A stretch of 64,000 bases of DNA from CAZSLC01 sp964607675 (GTDB lineage Bacteria > Bacteroidota > Bacteroidia > Bacteroidales > UBA932). Every line of letters starts with the position of its first letter. Within the stretch, counting starts at the first letter, position 1. The position numbers and the translations under genes were made by a program. This document shows, one piece after another, positions 16,158 to 24,172 of this stretch. The DNA is taken from positions 1 through 64,000 of the forward strand of contig CAZSLC010000005.1 in NCBI GenBank assembly GCA_964607675.1, in the 5' to 3' direction. The notes beneath the pieces are model-generated. The model was not told the DNA's origin, made no database searches, and saw only the letters and a list, made by a program, of their open reading frames with translations.

Positions 16158-17183
16158 ATGAAACATAGTTTTGGCAGTGACAATCACTCAGGAGTACATC
16201 CGGACATAATGCAATCAATTATTAGCGCAAATAATGATTTTAGTATTGGGTATTACGAAGACGACTATTCACTATCTGTAATAAGAAAAATAGAACAATT
16301 ATTTGGAAGTAATTGCTCAGCTTTTTTTGTTTTAAATGGTACTGGGGCAAATGTTTTAGCACTTTCATCTTTAGTTCATTCAACTGATGCCATTATATGT
16401 GCTTCAACAGCACATATCAATGTAGATGAATGTGGAGCACCTGATAAATTCTCAGGCGCAAAGATTGTTCCCATTGAGCATACCAACGGAAAGGTTTCTA
16501 CTGATGTAGTAAAAAAGCATTTAATAGGATTCGGTGATCAACATCACTCCCAACCAAAAGTACTTTCAATATCACAATCAACAGAACTCGGTACTTTATA
16601 TTCTGTTTCAGAAATTAAAGATTTAGCAGACCTAATGCATTCTTATAATGGATTTTTACATCTCGACGGCTCTCGTATCTCCAATGCTGCTGCTGCTCTA
16701 AATGTTTCATTAAAAGAGATGACGGCTGATGTTGGTGTGGACTGCGCATCTTTTGGTGGCACCAAGAATGGAATGCTAATGGGAGAAGTTGTTATTTTCT
16801 TCGACGAAAAACAATGTGATAAAACAATATTTCTCCGTAAACAAATGAGCCAACTCTATTCAAAAGGTAGATTTGTTGCTGCTCAATTTGACACCTACAT
16901 CAATGATTCCCTTTATCTAAAAATGGCTTCCCATTCAAATGAAATGGCTAAATATTTAAGTAAGAGAATTCAAGAAATAAAAAGTATAAAAATTTCACGA
17001 CCAGTGGAATCTAACGCAGTATTCGCATATATTCCCAAACAATTATTTAAATCTATCTCACAGAAGCATTTTTTTTATATTTGGGATGAAGAAACAATGG
17101 AAGCGAGATGGATGTGCTCATTTAATACTCAAAAAGAAGATATAGACCAATTTATAATTGACATAAAATCAATAATTAAATAA
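16158..17183 (+). CDS. Low-specificity L-threonine aldolase
   Basis: PLP enzyme of fold type I (beta-eliminating lyase/threonine aldolase family) that splits L-threonine to glycine and acetaldehyde. 341 residues. The N-terminus SFGSDNHSGVHPDIMQSI and GYYEDDYSLSVIRKIEQLFG are family-specific. HLDGSRISNAAAAL holds the PLP-contacting Asp, and the Schiff-base lysine is Lys203 in FGGTKNGMLMGE. It is the first of three closely spaced plus-strand genes (9 bases to the acyl-CoA synthetase). Specificity (L-threo, L-allo or other beta-hydroxy amino acids) cannot be told from sequence. Confidence 0.92.
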   Translation: MKHSFGSDNHSGVHPDIMQSIISANNDFSIGYYEDDYSLSVIRKIEQLFGSNCSAFFVLNGTGANVLALSSLVHSTDAIICASTAHINVDECGAPDKFSGAKIVPIEHTNGKVSTDVVKKHLIGFGDQHHSQPKVLSISQSTELGTLYSVSEIKDLADLMHSYNGFLHLDGSRISNAAAALNVSLKEMTADVGVDCASFGGTKNGMLMGEVVIFFDEKQCDKTIFLRKQMSQLYSKGRFVAAQFDTYINDSLYLKMASHSNEMAKYLSKRIQEIKSIKISRPVESNAVFAYIPKQLFKSISQKHFFYIWDEETMEARWMCSFNTQKEDIDQFIIDIKSIIK

Positions 17184-17192
17184 TAGTAACGT

Positions 17193-18968
17193 ATGGAAAT
17201 TGAAGTAAAAAGGACATTTGACCTTTTAACAAGACTTAAAGTTAATCACCCCGATAAACCAGATATTTTGGCAATAAAAAAACATGGTGATTGGATTAAA
17301 ATTAGCGTCAAACAATACATAGATAATTCTCACTATATAGCATACGCGCTGCTTTCTCTTGGATATGGCAATGAAGATAAGGCAATTACAATATGCAATA
17401 ATAGACCTGAGTGGAATTTCATTGATATGGGATTGAATTTAGCAAAAATGGTCCATGTGCCTGTTTACACTACACTTAGCAACGATGATTATATTCACAT
17501 ATTTAACCATAGCGATGCTAAAATTATTTTTGTAGGGAATGAGAGTATATACAAGAAGGTTGCCCCAATAATTGAAAAATTAGAGGTTAAACCTATGGTA
17601 ATTATGATGGACGACTCATCAACAATAGAATCAATTTCCTCACTATACAAACTGGGAAAGGAGAAAGAGGATGAGTATAAAACAATTGTCGATAAAATTA
17701 AAAAAGAGACTTCTCCCAATGATTTAGCTACTATTATATACACTTCTGGGACTACAGGATCTCCTAAAGGTGTAATGTTATCACACTGGAATTTGATGTT
17801 TAACGCTATTGGACATGCTGTTAAACAAACAGTAACTTCCTCTCAAAAAATGTTAAGTTTCCTTCCTTTGTGCCACATTTATGAGAGATCAATGAACTAC
17901 GAATACCAATATATCGGAATATCAACATATTACGCAGAATCCTTAGCTACTATCGCAAAGGATCTTGCAGACTGTCATGCAGATGGTTTTTGTGGCGTTC
18001 CAAGAGTTCTTGAAATGATGTATAACAAATTAGAGTCTGCTGGTAAAAATTTAACTGGAATAAAGAAAGTGATATATCGTTGGGCATGGAATTTTGGTAA
18101 TAAATACGACAATAATAATCATCACAAATTTTATTTATTTAAACACGAGGTTGCTGACAAATTGGTTTATACAAAATGGAGAGAGGCATTAGGAGGTCAT
18201 GAAATGCTTGTTGTTTCTGGAGGCTCATCAATAAGAGCAAATATTGTAAGGTTGTTCAATGCTGCCAAGTTACGAATATTTGAAGGTTACGGAATGTCTG
18301 AAACCTCTCCAGTTATCGCTGTTAATAGTCCAGTTCAAAAATTCAATGAAATCGGAACAGTAGGAAAGGCGATGGAAGGAACAGAGCTTAAACTTGCCGA
18401 AGATGGTGAAATACTTACAAAAGGACCTCACATCATGCTTGGATACTACAAAGACCCTGATTACACTAAACAAGTAATAGATGAAGATGGATGGTTCCAC
18501 ACAGGAGATATCGGAAGATTTGTAAAGGGAGAATTTCTTCAAATTACTGATAGAAAGAAAGAAATTTTCAAACTCTCTGCAGGAAAATACGTCGCTCCAC
18601 AGGTTATAGAGAATTTACTAAAAGAGTCCCCATATATTGAAAATTGCATAGTCATTGGATCAAATCAAAAATTTGCTTCAGCAATTATAATTCCTGACAT
18701 TCAAAGATTACATTTCTGGGCAGCAAAACACAAGATCAATTATAGTGACAACTCTGAATTGATATCAAATCCTAAAATTCTCGCAAAAATTCACAGCGAA
18801 GTAGAATTAGTAAACGGAAAACTTGCCGCTCACGAAAACATAAAACGTGAACGAATAATACTTGATGAATGGACACCAGTTAATGGAATGCTTTCTCAAA
18901 CCCTTAAATTGAAGCGTGCAGTTATACATAAAGCCTACAATAATATAATTGAGGAAATATACAAATAG
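17193..18968 (+). CDS. Long-chain acyl-CoA synthetase (AMP-binding)
   Basis: Activates fatty acids as acyl-AMP and then acyl-CoA. 591 residues, in the FadD/ACSL-like group. The P-loop is TIIYTSGTTGSPKGVMLSH (~181-199), with MLSFLPLCHIYERS, the substrate-site EGYGMSETSPV, and the C-terminal domain hinge DGWFHTGDIGRF followed by DRKKEIFKLSAGKYVAPQ. The length and the LSAGKYV core place it with bacterial long-chain synthetases. No other fatty-acid gene is near. It lies between the threonine aldolase and a GNAT gene in one tight plus-strand unit. Confidence 0.93.
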   Translation: MEIEVKRTFDLLTRLKVNHPDKPDILAIKKHGDWIKISVKQYIDNSHYIAYALLSLGYGNEDKAITICNNRPEWNFIDMGLNLAKMVHVPVYTTLSNDDYIHIFNHSDAKIIFVGNESIYKKVAPIIEKLEVKPMVIMMDDSSTIESISSLYKLGKEKEDEYKTIVDKIKKETSPNDLATIIYTSGTTGSPKGVMLSHWNLMFNAIGHAVKQTVTSSQKMLSFLPLCHIYERSMNYEYQYIGISTYYAESLATIAKDLADCHADGFCGVPRVLEMMYNKLESAGKNLTGIKKVIYRWAWNFGNKYDNNNHHKFYLFKHEVADKLVYTKWREALGGHEMLVVSGGSSIRANIVRLFNAAKLRIFEGYGMSETSPVIAVNSPVQKFNEIGTVGKAMEGTELKLAEDGEILTKGPHIMLGYYKDPDYTKQVIDEDGWFHTGDIGRFVKGEFLQITDRKKEIFKLSAGKYVAPQVIENLLKESPYIENCIVIGSNQKFASAIIIPDIQRLHFWAAKHKINYSDNSELISNPKILAKIHSEVELVNGKLAAHENIKRERIILDEWTPVNGMLSQTLKLKRAVIHKAYNNIIEEIYK

Positions 18969-18974
18969 TAAGTA

Positions 18975-19841
18975 ATGATATGCTCTATCGCGAGTAAAGA
19001 AGACATTGATAGCCTTGTAGATATATGGGGTGAGTGTTTCGATTATAATGATAGAGATTCATTAAGAAGTATTTTTTATAATTTGTATCCCATAACGCGG
19101 ACATATATTTATAAAGAAAAAAAGAGAATTATCTCTTCAATTTCAGTATTTGATATTAGTTATAAAAGTGATAAGGGTGTATATTTTTACGGACTATGCA
19201 CCCTTCCTCTATATAGAGGTAATGGTCTGTCAATCAGGTTATTAAACGATGCCATTGAGATTTTGAAGCAAGACGACAACAAATTTTTCTTATTAAGACC
19301 TGCCAGTGAATCATTATTTGATTTTTACCATAAAATAGGATTTAGTGTACCAATCAAACGACAATTCGTTTCAATTCCATTTCATGAATTATATACTAAT
19401 ACTAATTTCCCACATAAAAAACTAACAAGTAAGTCCCTCTATATGCTGAGAAATAAAAACATTGGGGAGAATTTATACAAATGGAATTGTGAAGAACTTG
19501 ATTTTATTATCAATTTTTACAACGATGAATCTGGTATTGCCTGTGAAATTGAAAATGGTAATTACTTCGTTGGATGCATAGACCCTAAAAACCATTACAT
19601 TTTTAACATATTAGAAGGCGGGTGCAAGAACACAGAATCCGATATTAGATCTTTGATAAAAAAAAGTAGTTCAATTATTAAAAAGAATTTTCCTTACATT
19701 GAAGAATTAACTATAACTCTACCATCGACATACTCAGTTCCTAAAGGGCTTCAATTCAAAGAAGATACATACATATTAGGTAGAGAAGGTGATAATTACA
19801 CGATTGATCCAAGCACTTTTTTCAGCTTTGTTATGGAGTGA
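18975..19841 (+). CDS. GNAT family N-acetyltransferase
   Basis: Predicted acetyltransferase of 288 residues, larger than a single GNAT domain. The acetyl-CoA binding segment is YFYGLCTLPLYRGNGLSIRLL (about 70-90, R-G-N-G-L). FFLLRPASESLFDFYHKIGF is the following GNAT strand and helix. The C-terminal 140 residues may be a second, degenerate GNAT-like half, as in SCP2-type acetyltransferases; this is inference. Substrate unknown. Start ATG 18975 lies six bases after the acyl-CoA synthetase stop. The stop is four bases before a parS-like site. Confidence 0.78.
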   Translation: MICSIASKEDIDSLVDIWGECFDYNDRDSLRSIFYNLYPITRTYIYKEKKRIISSISVFDISYKSDKGVYFYGLCTLPLYRGNGLSIRLLNDAIEILKQDDNKFFLLRPASESLFDFYHKIGFSVPIKRQFVSIPFHELYTNTNFPHKKLTSKSLYMLRNKNIGENLYKWNCEELDFIINFYNDESGIACEIENGNYFVGCIDPKNHYIFNILEGGCKNTESDIRSLIKKSSSIIKKNFPYIEELTITLPSTYSVPKGLQFKEDTYILGREGDNYTIDPSTFFSFVME

Positions 19842-19845
19842 AAAA

Positions 19846-19859
19846 GTTCCTCGTGGAAC
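19846..19859. other. parS-like site 1
   Basis: GTTCCTCGTGGAAC, a 14-base near-palindrome filling the 18-base gap between the convergent stops of the GNAT gene (19841) and mnmG (19860). It resembles the ParB-binding pattern GTTnCACGTGnAAC with one change in the centre. The same 14-mer occurs in reverse complement at 20239-20252. Confidence 0.55.
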
Positions 19860-21830
19860 CTATCTTCCGAAAAACACTAATAGCACAGATATATCAGCAG
19901 GAGAAACCCCTGGGATTCTTGACGCCTGAGCAATTGTTAATGGTCTATATTTAATCAATTTAACTCTCGATTCAAATGAAAGAGAAGATAATTTTGTAAA
20001 GTCAAAATCTGCAGGGATCTTCAAAGATTCAAGTTTTAGAATTTTTTGAGCCATTTTTCTTTCTCTATCAATATATCCACTATATTTAATAGAGGTCTGA
20101 GCCGATTGAAGAATTTCATTTTTTAAGAATTCACGATAATCTAATTGATCGAATATAGGCTTATAAGGAGAGGAAACGAATAAAGCACACGCTGAACTAT
20201 CGAAATCTGTTTTAAAAAAATCTTCAAAATTATCATATGTTCCACGAGGAACATAATCAGAAATAGACGAAATATCAACCTGTGGCCGAGAGAGAAGGTA
20301 TGAAAATGACTTTGGCGTATCAATGACTGGTGTATTCAAGAGAGAAAGAGTTGGGTTAATAGTAGAAGGACTAAGCGAGTTAGACGAAAAATAACTAATT
20401 AAATTGTTTACATTCTTATTTTTTAACTGCTGCAGCTTAAATCTTGAAATATCAGCCAAACCTAAGTTATAAGAAAGAGGGGTCAATCTAAAATCCGCAT
20501 CGTCTTGTCTTAAAAGAATGCGATATTCAGCTCGAGAGGTAAACATTCTATATGGTTCATCAACCCCTTTTGTCACCAAATCATCGATGAGAACACCTAT
20601 ATAAGCTTGATCTCTTCTAAGAACAAATTCATCACAAGAGGTTATTGATAAATGTGCATTGATACCAGCTATTAATCCCTGGGCAGCTGCCTCTTCATAC
20701 CCAGTTGTTCCATTGACTTGCCCCGCAAAAAATAATTTATTTAAAATTTTTGATTCTAATGTGGGTTTGAGTAATGTAGGGTCAAAATAATCGTACTCTA
20801 CAGCATAAGCAGGTCTAAATATTTTAACATTAGAAAAACCATCAATTTTTTTTAGAGCTCTCAATTGTGTATCAAGAGGAAGTGAAGAAGAGAAACCTTG
20901 AAGATAAAATTCATTATTGTTCCAAGATTCTGGTTCTAAAAATAATTGATGAGAATCTTTATCAGAAAATGTTTTTAATTTATCTTCGATACTTGGGCAA
21001 TACCTTGGGCCGATCCCGTGAATTTTTCCACTAAAAAGTGGAGATAATGAAAAATCAGCTTTTAATATGTCATGAACTTCTTGATTAGTATGAGCGATAT
21101 AACATTCCTTTTGTTTAATACCCGATTGAATAGGAGAAGTATAGTTTAGAAAAGAAAACTTTTCTGGTTTAGCATCACCAAATTGTTTATCCAATAATGA
21201 AAGATCAACTGAACGAATATCAATTCGAGGAGGTGTACCAGTTTTCATTCGCTTTGACTTGATCCCTAAATCAATAAATTGATCAGTTAAAAAATAAGAA
21301 GACGACTCACCTATCCTTCCACCTTCAATAACTTGTGATCCTATAAATAATTTACCATTTAAAAAAGTACCAGCTGTAATGATAACTGCTTTAGAATTGA
21401 AAATTGCACCAGTAGCTGTAGATACACCGGTAATTTTCTCTCCAGAATAAGATAATGCAATTACAGTATCTTGCCAAATATCTAATTTTGAGGTATTTTC
21501 AAGGAAATACCTCCAGTTTTGAGAAAAAAGAAATCTATCACACTGAGCACGCGGACTCCACATCGCTGGACCTTTTGATCTATTGAGCATTCTAAATTGA
21601 ATAGTACTTGCATCAGTAACAATACCAGTTAAGCCACCCAATGCATCTATCTCTCTGACTATTTGACCTTTAGCTATACCACCTATCGCAGGATTACAAG
21701 ACATTTGAGCAAATTTTGTCATATCCATTGAAATAAGTAAAACAGAAGAGCCCAATTTTGCTGCAGAAAAAGCAGCCTCACATCCAGCATGCCCTGCACC
21801 TACTACAATAATATCATAATTATCAGTCAT
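19860..21830 (-). CDS. mnmG: tRNA U34 5-carboxymethylaminomethyl modification enzyme MnmG (GidA)
   Basis: FAD subunit of the MnmE-MnmG complex that modifies U34 of several tRNAs. 656 residues. The N-terminal FAD site is DIIVVGAGHAGCEAA (6-20). Conserved segments include FAQMSCNPAIGGIAKGQIVREIDALGG, RMLNRSKGPAMWSPRAQCDR, MKTGTPPRID and the C-terminal GYIDRERKMAQ. It overlaps ybeY upstream by 8 bases. A parS-like 14-mer lies inside the gene, encoding Val-Pro-Arg-Gly-Thr near residue 527, and another sits right after the TAG stop. Slightly longer than the ~630 residues usual for the family. Confidence 0.97.
   Translation of the reverse strand: MTDNYDIIVVGAGHAGCEAAFSAAKLGSSVLLISMDMTKFAQMSCNPAIGGIAKGQIVREIDALGGLTGIVTDASTIQFRMLNRSKGPAMWSPRAQCDRFLFSQNWRYFLENTSKLDIWQDTVIALSYSGEKITGVSTATGAIFNSKAVIITAGTFLNGKLFIGSQVIEGGRIGESSSYFLTDQFIDLGIKSKRMKTGTPPRIDIRSVDLSLLDKQFGDAKPEKFSFLNYTSPIQSGIKQKECYIAHTNQEVHDILKADFSLSPLFSGKIHGIGPRYCPSIEDKLKTFSDKDSHQLFLEPESWNNNEFYLQGFSSSLPLDTQLRALKKIDGFSNVKIFRPAYAVEYDYFDPTLLKPTLESKILNKLFFAGQVNGTTGYEEAAAQGLIAGINAHLSITSCDEFVLRRDQAYIGVLIDDLVTKGVDEPYRMFTSRAEYRILLRQDDADFRLTPLSYNLGLADISRFKLQQLKNKNVNNLISYFSSNSLSPSTINPTLSLLNTPVIDTPKSFSYLLSRPQVDISSISDYVPRGTYDNFEDFFKTDFDSSACALFVSSPYKPIFDQLDYREFLKNEILQSAQTSIKYSGYIDRERKMAQKILKLESLKIPADFDFTKLSSLSFESRVKLIKYRPLTIAQASRIPGVSPADISVLLVFFGR
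20239..20252. other. parS-like site 2 (within mnmG)
   Basis: GTTCCACGAGGAAC, the exact reverse complement of site 1, 393 bases away and flanked by T and A to give the 16-mer TGTTCCACGAGGAACA. It is embedded in the mnmG coding sequence in a poorly conserved part of the protein. Confidence 0.6.
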
Positions 21831-22257
21831 TGCAATAAAGAGAAATATAGAAATTTTCTTTTGCTGTCATGAGTTTTTTATCTGCATTTGATTGGTCGTC
21901 AAAGCCCAAAAGGTGCAAAACACCATGAACCATAACTCTTCTTAACTCATCCTCAAAATCAACATCATAATTTATAGAATTTTTTCTAACAGTATCTATA
22001 CTAATAAAAATGTCAGCTGATAAAATAGAAATACCTGTGTTAATATAGCGAGAGGTATCAAATGTAATAACATCTGTATAAAAGTTATGATTTAAAAACT
22101 TTTTATTTAGATCAAGTATATAATTGTCATTAGAAAAAATATAGTTGATAGTAATTCTATTGTAACCAAATTCTAAAGCAATATTCTTAATCCATTTAGA
22201 ATATTTCGTCTTATTCTTCAAAGTAAAATCTATGTCAATATAGCTGTAAGAAATCAT
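21823..22257 (-). CDS. ybeY: Endoribonuclease YbeY
   Basis: Metal-dependent single-strand endoribonuclease for 16S rRNA maturation and ribosome quality control. 144 residues. The metal site is HGVLHLLGFDD: His111 and His115 fit the HGxLHLxG motif, but the third ligand, usually His in GYDH, is Asp121. Asp can bind metal, and this replacement may be lineage-typical; I cannot check that here. The upstream ADIFISIDTVRKN segment is also conserved. It overlaps mnmG by 8 bases, so the two are coupled. Confidence 0.93.
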   Translation of the reverse strand: MISYSYIDIDFTLKNKTKYSKWIKNIALEFGYNRITINYIFSNDNYILDLNKKFLNHNFYTDVITFDTSRYINTGISILSADIFISIDTVRKNSINYDVDFEDELRRVMVHGVLHLLGFDDQSNADKKLMTAKENFYISLYCND

Positions 22258-22290
22258 AATAATGGCTTATTTTTTGTAGTCAATAATCTG

Positions 22291-22298
22291 CAAAATTA
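22291..22298 (-). promoter_or_regulatory. Promoter -7 box for ybeY-mnmG
   Basis: TAATTTTG on the minus strand, 33 bases before the ybeY ATG. No clear -33 element. Confidence 0.4.
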
Positions 22299-22334
22299 AA
22301 ATAAAAGTTATTAACATTAAATAAAATTTAAAAA

Positions 22335-23270
22335 ATGGCAAAAGTAAGTGTTATCGGAGCGGGAAATGTAGGTGCAACATGCGCATATGCAATAGCTCAA
22401 ATGGGATTTTCTAACGAAATAGTATTATTAGATGTAAGAGAAGGTTTTGCAGAAGGTAAAGCAATGGATATGATGCAATCTGCTAAAATGTTTCATTACA
22501 GAACAAAAATTACTGGATGTACAAACGATTACAAAAAAACAGCAAAATCAGACGTTGTCGTAATCACATCAGGAATACCCAGGAAACCAGGCATGACAAG
22601 AGAAGAGCTTATTGGTACTAATGCAAAAATTGTAAACGAAGTCATTTCCAACGTAATTGCATACTCTCCAAACGCTAAAATTGTGGTTGTCGCAAATCCA
22701 ATGGACACAATGACATACTTAGCAGTGAAAAAGAGCGGAATTTCATCAAAAAGGATAATAGGTATGGGCGGAATGTTAGACAGTAGCAGATTTAACTACT
22801 ACATCAGCCAGACTCTCAAAATAGCTAGCAGCGACATAGACGGAATGGTGATAGGAGGTCATAGTGACACAACTATGGTTCCTCTAATGAGCTTAGTACG
22901 TAACAAAGGAGGGAAGGTTAATGCAACCAACGCACAAAAGGAGAGCATAGTAGCACAAACAATGGTTGGTGGAGCAACATTAACAAAATTGATTGGAACT
23001 TCTGCATGGTACGCACCAGGCGCATGCGCTGCAGCACTTGCAAGAGCAATTGTAATGGATGAAAAGAGGACACTTCCCTGTTGTGTATATTTAGAAGGAG
23101 AATACGGTCAAAACGACATATGCATTGGAGTTCCCGCTGTAATTGGCAAAAATGGTGTAGAAAAAATAGTAAAAATTGATATTTCTAAAGAAGAAAAAGA
23201 AAAATTCGACAGTAGTGCGGCTGCAGTCAGGAAAACAAATTTAGTATTAAAAGAACTAGGGATAATTTAA
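22335..23270 (+). CDS. mdh: Malate dehydrogenase
   Basis: NAD-dependent oxidation of malate to oxaloacetate. 311 residues, of the lactate/malate dehydrogenase-like (type 3) group. The NAD site is VIGAGNVGATCAYAIAQ (5-21) with an acidic residue ending the next strand (IVLLDV). Substrate arginines are in SGIPRKPGMTREEL, VANPMDTMTYL gives the Asn, and the catalytic His is in VIGGHSDTTMVPL. Asp-Met in place of Val-Asp after Asn-Pro still fits malate dehydrogenases. Single-gene unit; no sharp promoter box is visible upstream. Confidence 0.95.
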   Translation: MAKVSVIGAGNVGATCAYAIAQMGFSNEIVLLDVREGFAEGKAMDMMQSAKMFHYRTKITGCTNDYKKTAKSDVVVITSGIPRKPGMTREELIGTNAKIVNEVISNVIAYSPNAKIVVVANPMDTMTYLAVKKSGISSKRIIGMGGMLDSSRFNYYISQTLKIASSDIDGMVIGGHSDTTMVPLMSLVRNKGGKVNATNAQKESIVAQTMVGGATLTKLIGTSAWYAPGACAAALARAIVMDEKRTLPCCVYLEGEYGQNDICIGVPAVIGKNGVEKIVKIDISKEEKEKFDSSAAAVRKTNLVLKELGII

Positions 23271-23295
23271 ATTAACAATTTCAACTTATTATATA

Positions 23296-23308
23296 CTTGA
23301 TTATCAAG
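23296..23308. repeat. Small palindrome upstream of tonB
   Basis: CTTGATTATCAAG, a perfect 6-bp inverted repeat around one base, 39 bases upstream of the tonB -33 element. It could be an operator or chance in AT-rich DNA. Confidence 0.25.
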
Positions 23309-23346
23309 AAGAAACCAATTAATGATAAATATTTATTAACAATAAG

Positions 23347-23379
23347 TTTGTTATATATTAAAAATTATTTCTAAATTTG
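23347..23379 (+). promoter_or_regulatory. Promoter of tonB
   Basis: TTTG (23347-23350), 21-base spacer, TAAATTTG (23372-23379). This is a full match to the Bacteroidota primary promoter, giving a ~30-base leader before ATG 23416. Confidence 0.75.
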
Positions 23380-23415
23380 GGGAATGAATGAATATTAAGT
23401 AAATAACAAAGAGAT

Positions 23416-24108
23416 ATGGAAATTAAAAAATCACCAAAAGCAAATCTCGAGAAGAAAAGAATTCTATTTACTGAAATAGGTCTTATCATCACTTTATCCG
23501 TAGTGCTATTCGCATTCGAATGGAAGACCTATGACAAAATAGAAAATGTCTTTGAGCAAACTACAGCTGTAGAGATTGAAGTGGAAAATGTCCCAATTAC
23601 TACTGAGGCACCTCCTCCACCACCAGAAACTCCTAAAGTACCAATTCTTTCAGACCAAATTGATATCGTAGATGATGAAATTAAGGTTGACAATGACTTT
23701 ATGGTTAGCCTTGAGGATGATGCAAATATGGCAGTAGAGATTGTTGACTACGTTCCAGAAGTAGTTGAAGAGAACATTGAAGAGGCACCTATTCCATTTG
23801 CTCTTGTAGAAGAAAAACCCTCATTTATGGGTGGAGACGCAAACAAATTTTCAAGTTGGGTGTCAAAGAATATGGAATATCCTGAAATAGCAAAAGAAAA
23901 TGGAGTACAAGGAAGGGTTATTATCCAGTTTACAGTGAACGCTGATGGTAAAGTTTCAAATGTTAAAATTCTAAGAGGTGTTGACTCATCACTAGATAAA
24001 GAGGCTATTAGAGTAGTATCATCATCTCCTAAATGGAAACCTGGAAAGCAAAGAGACAGAGCAGTTAAAGTAATCTATAACTTCCCTGTAATATTCCAAC
24101 TCAAATAA
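23416..24108 (+). CDS. tonB: TonB-family energy transducer
   Basis: Couples the inner-membrane proton motive force to outer-membrane TonB-dependent transporters. 230 residues: short cytoplasmic lysine-rich start, one TM helix (17-35), a proline run (PPPPP, 66-70), an acidic periplasmic linker (80-130) and a C-terminal TonB domain (~137-230). The domain is seen as FMGGDANKFSSWVSKNMEYPEIAKENGVQGRVIIQF and ending VIYNFPVIFQLK. No exbB/exbD genes are adjacent. Its own promoter and terminator make it monocistronic. Bacteroidota have several TonB paralogues; the partner transporter is unknown. Confidence 0.93.
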   Translation: MEIKKSPKANLEKKRILFTEIGLIITLSVVLFAFEWKTYDKIENVFEQTTAVEIEVENVPITTEAPPPPPETPKVPILSDQIDIVDDEIKVDNDFMVSLEDDANMAVEIVDYVPEVVEENIEEAPIPFALVEEKPSFMGGDANKFSSWVSKNMEYPEIAKENGVQGRVIIQFTVNADGKVSNVKILRGVDSSLDKEAIRVVSSSPKWKPGKQRDRAVKVIYNFPVIFQLK

Positions 24109-24127
24109 AATAAAATAAAAACAAAAT

Positions 24128-24157
24128 AAAAAAGGCTATCTTAATGATGGCCTTTTT
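24128..24157 (+). terminator. Terminator after tonB
   Basis: GGCTATC (24134-24140) pairs with GATGGCC (24146-24152) with one U-G pair. A6 precedes and T5 follows. hflX begins 16 bases later with its own promoter box. Confidence 0.8.
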
Positions 24158-24160
24158 GTT

Positions 24161-24168
24161 TATATTTG
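24161..24168 (+). promoter_or_regulatory. Promoter -7 box for hflX
   Basis: TATATTTG ending only four bases before the ATG (24173). If used, the mRNA would begin at or within a base or two of the start codon. Confidence 0.5.
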
Positions 24169-24172
24169 TGAC

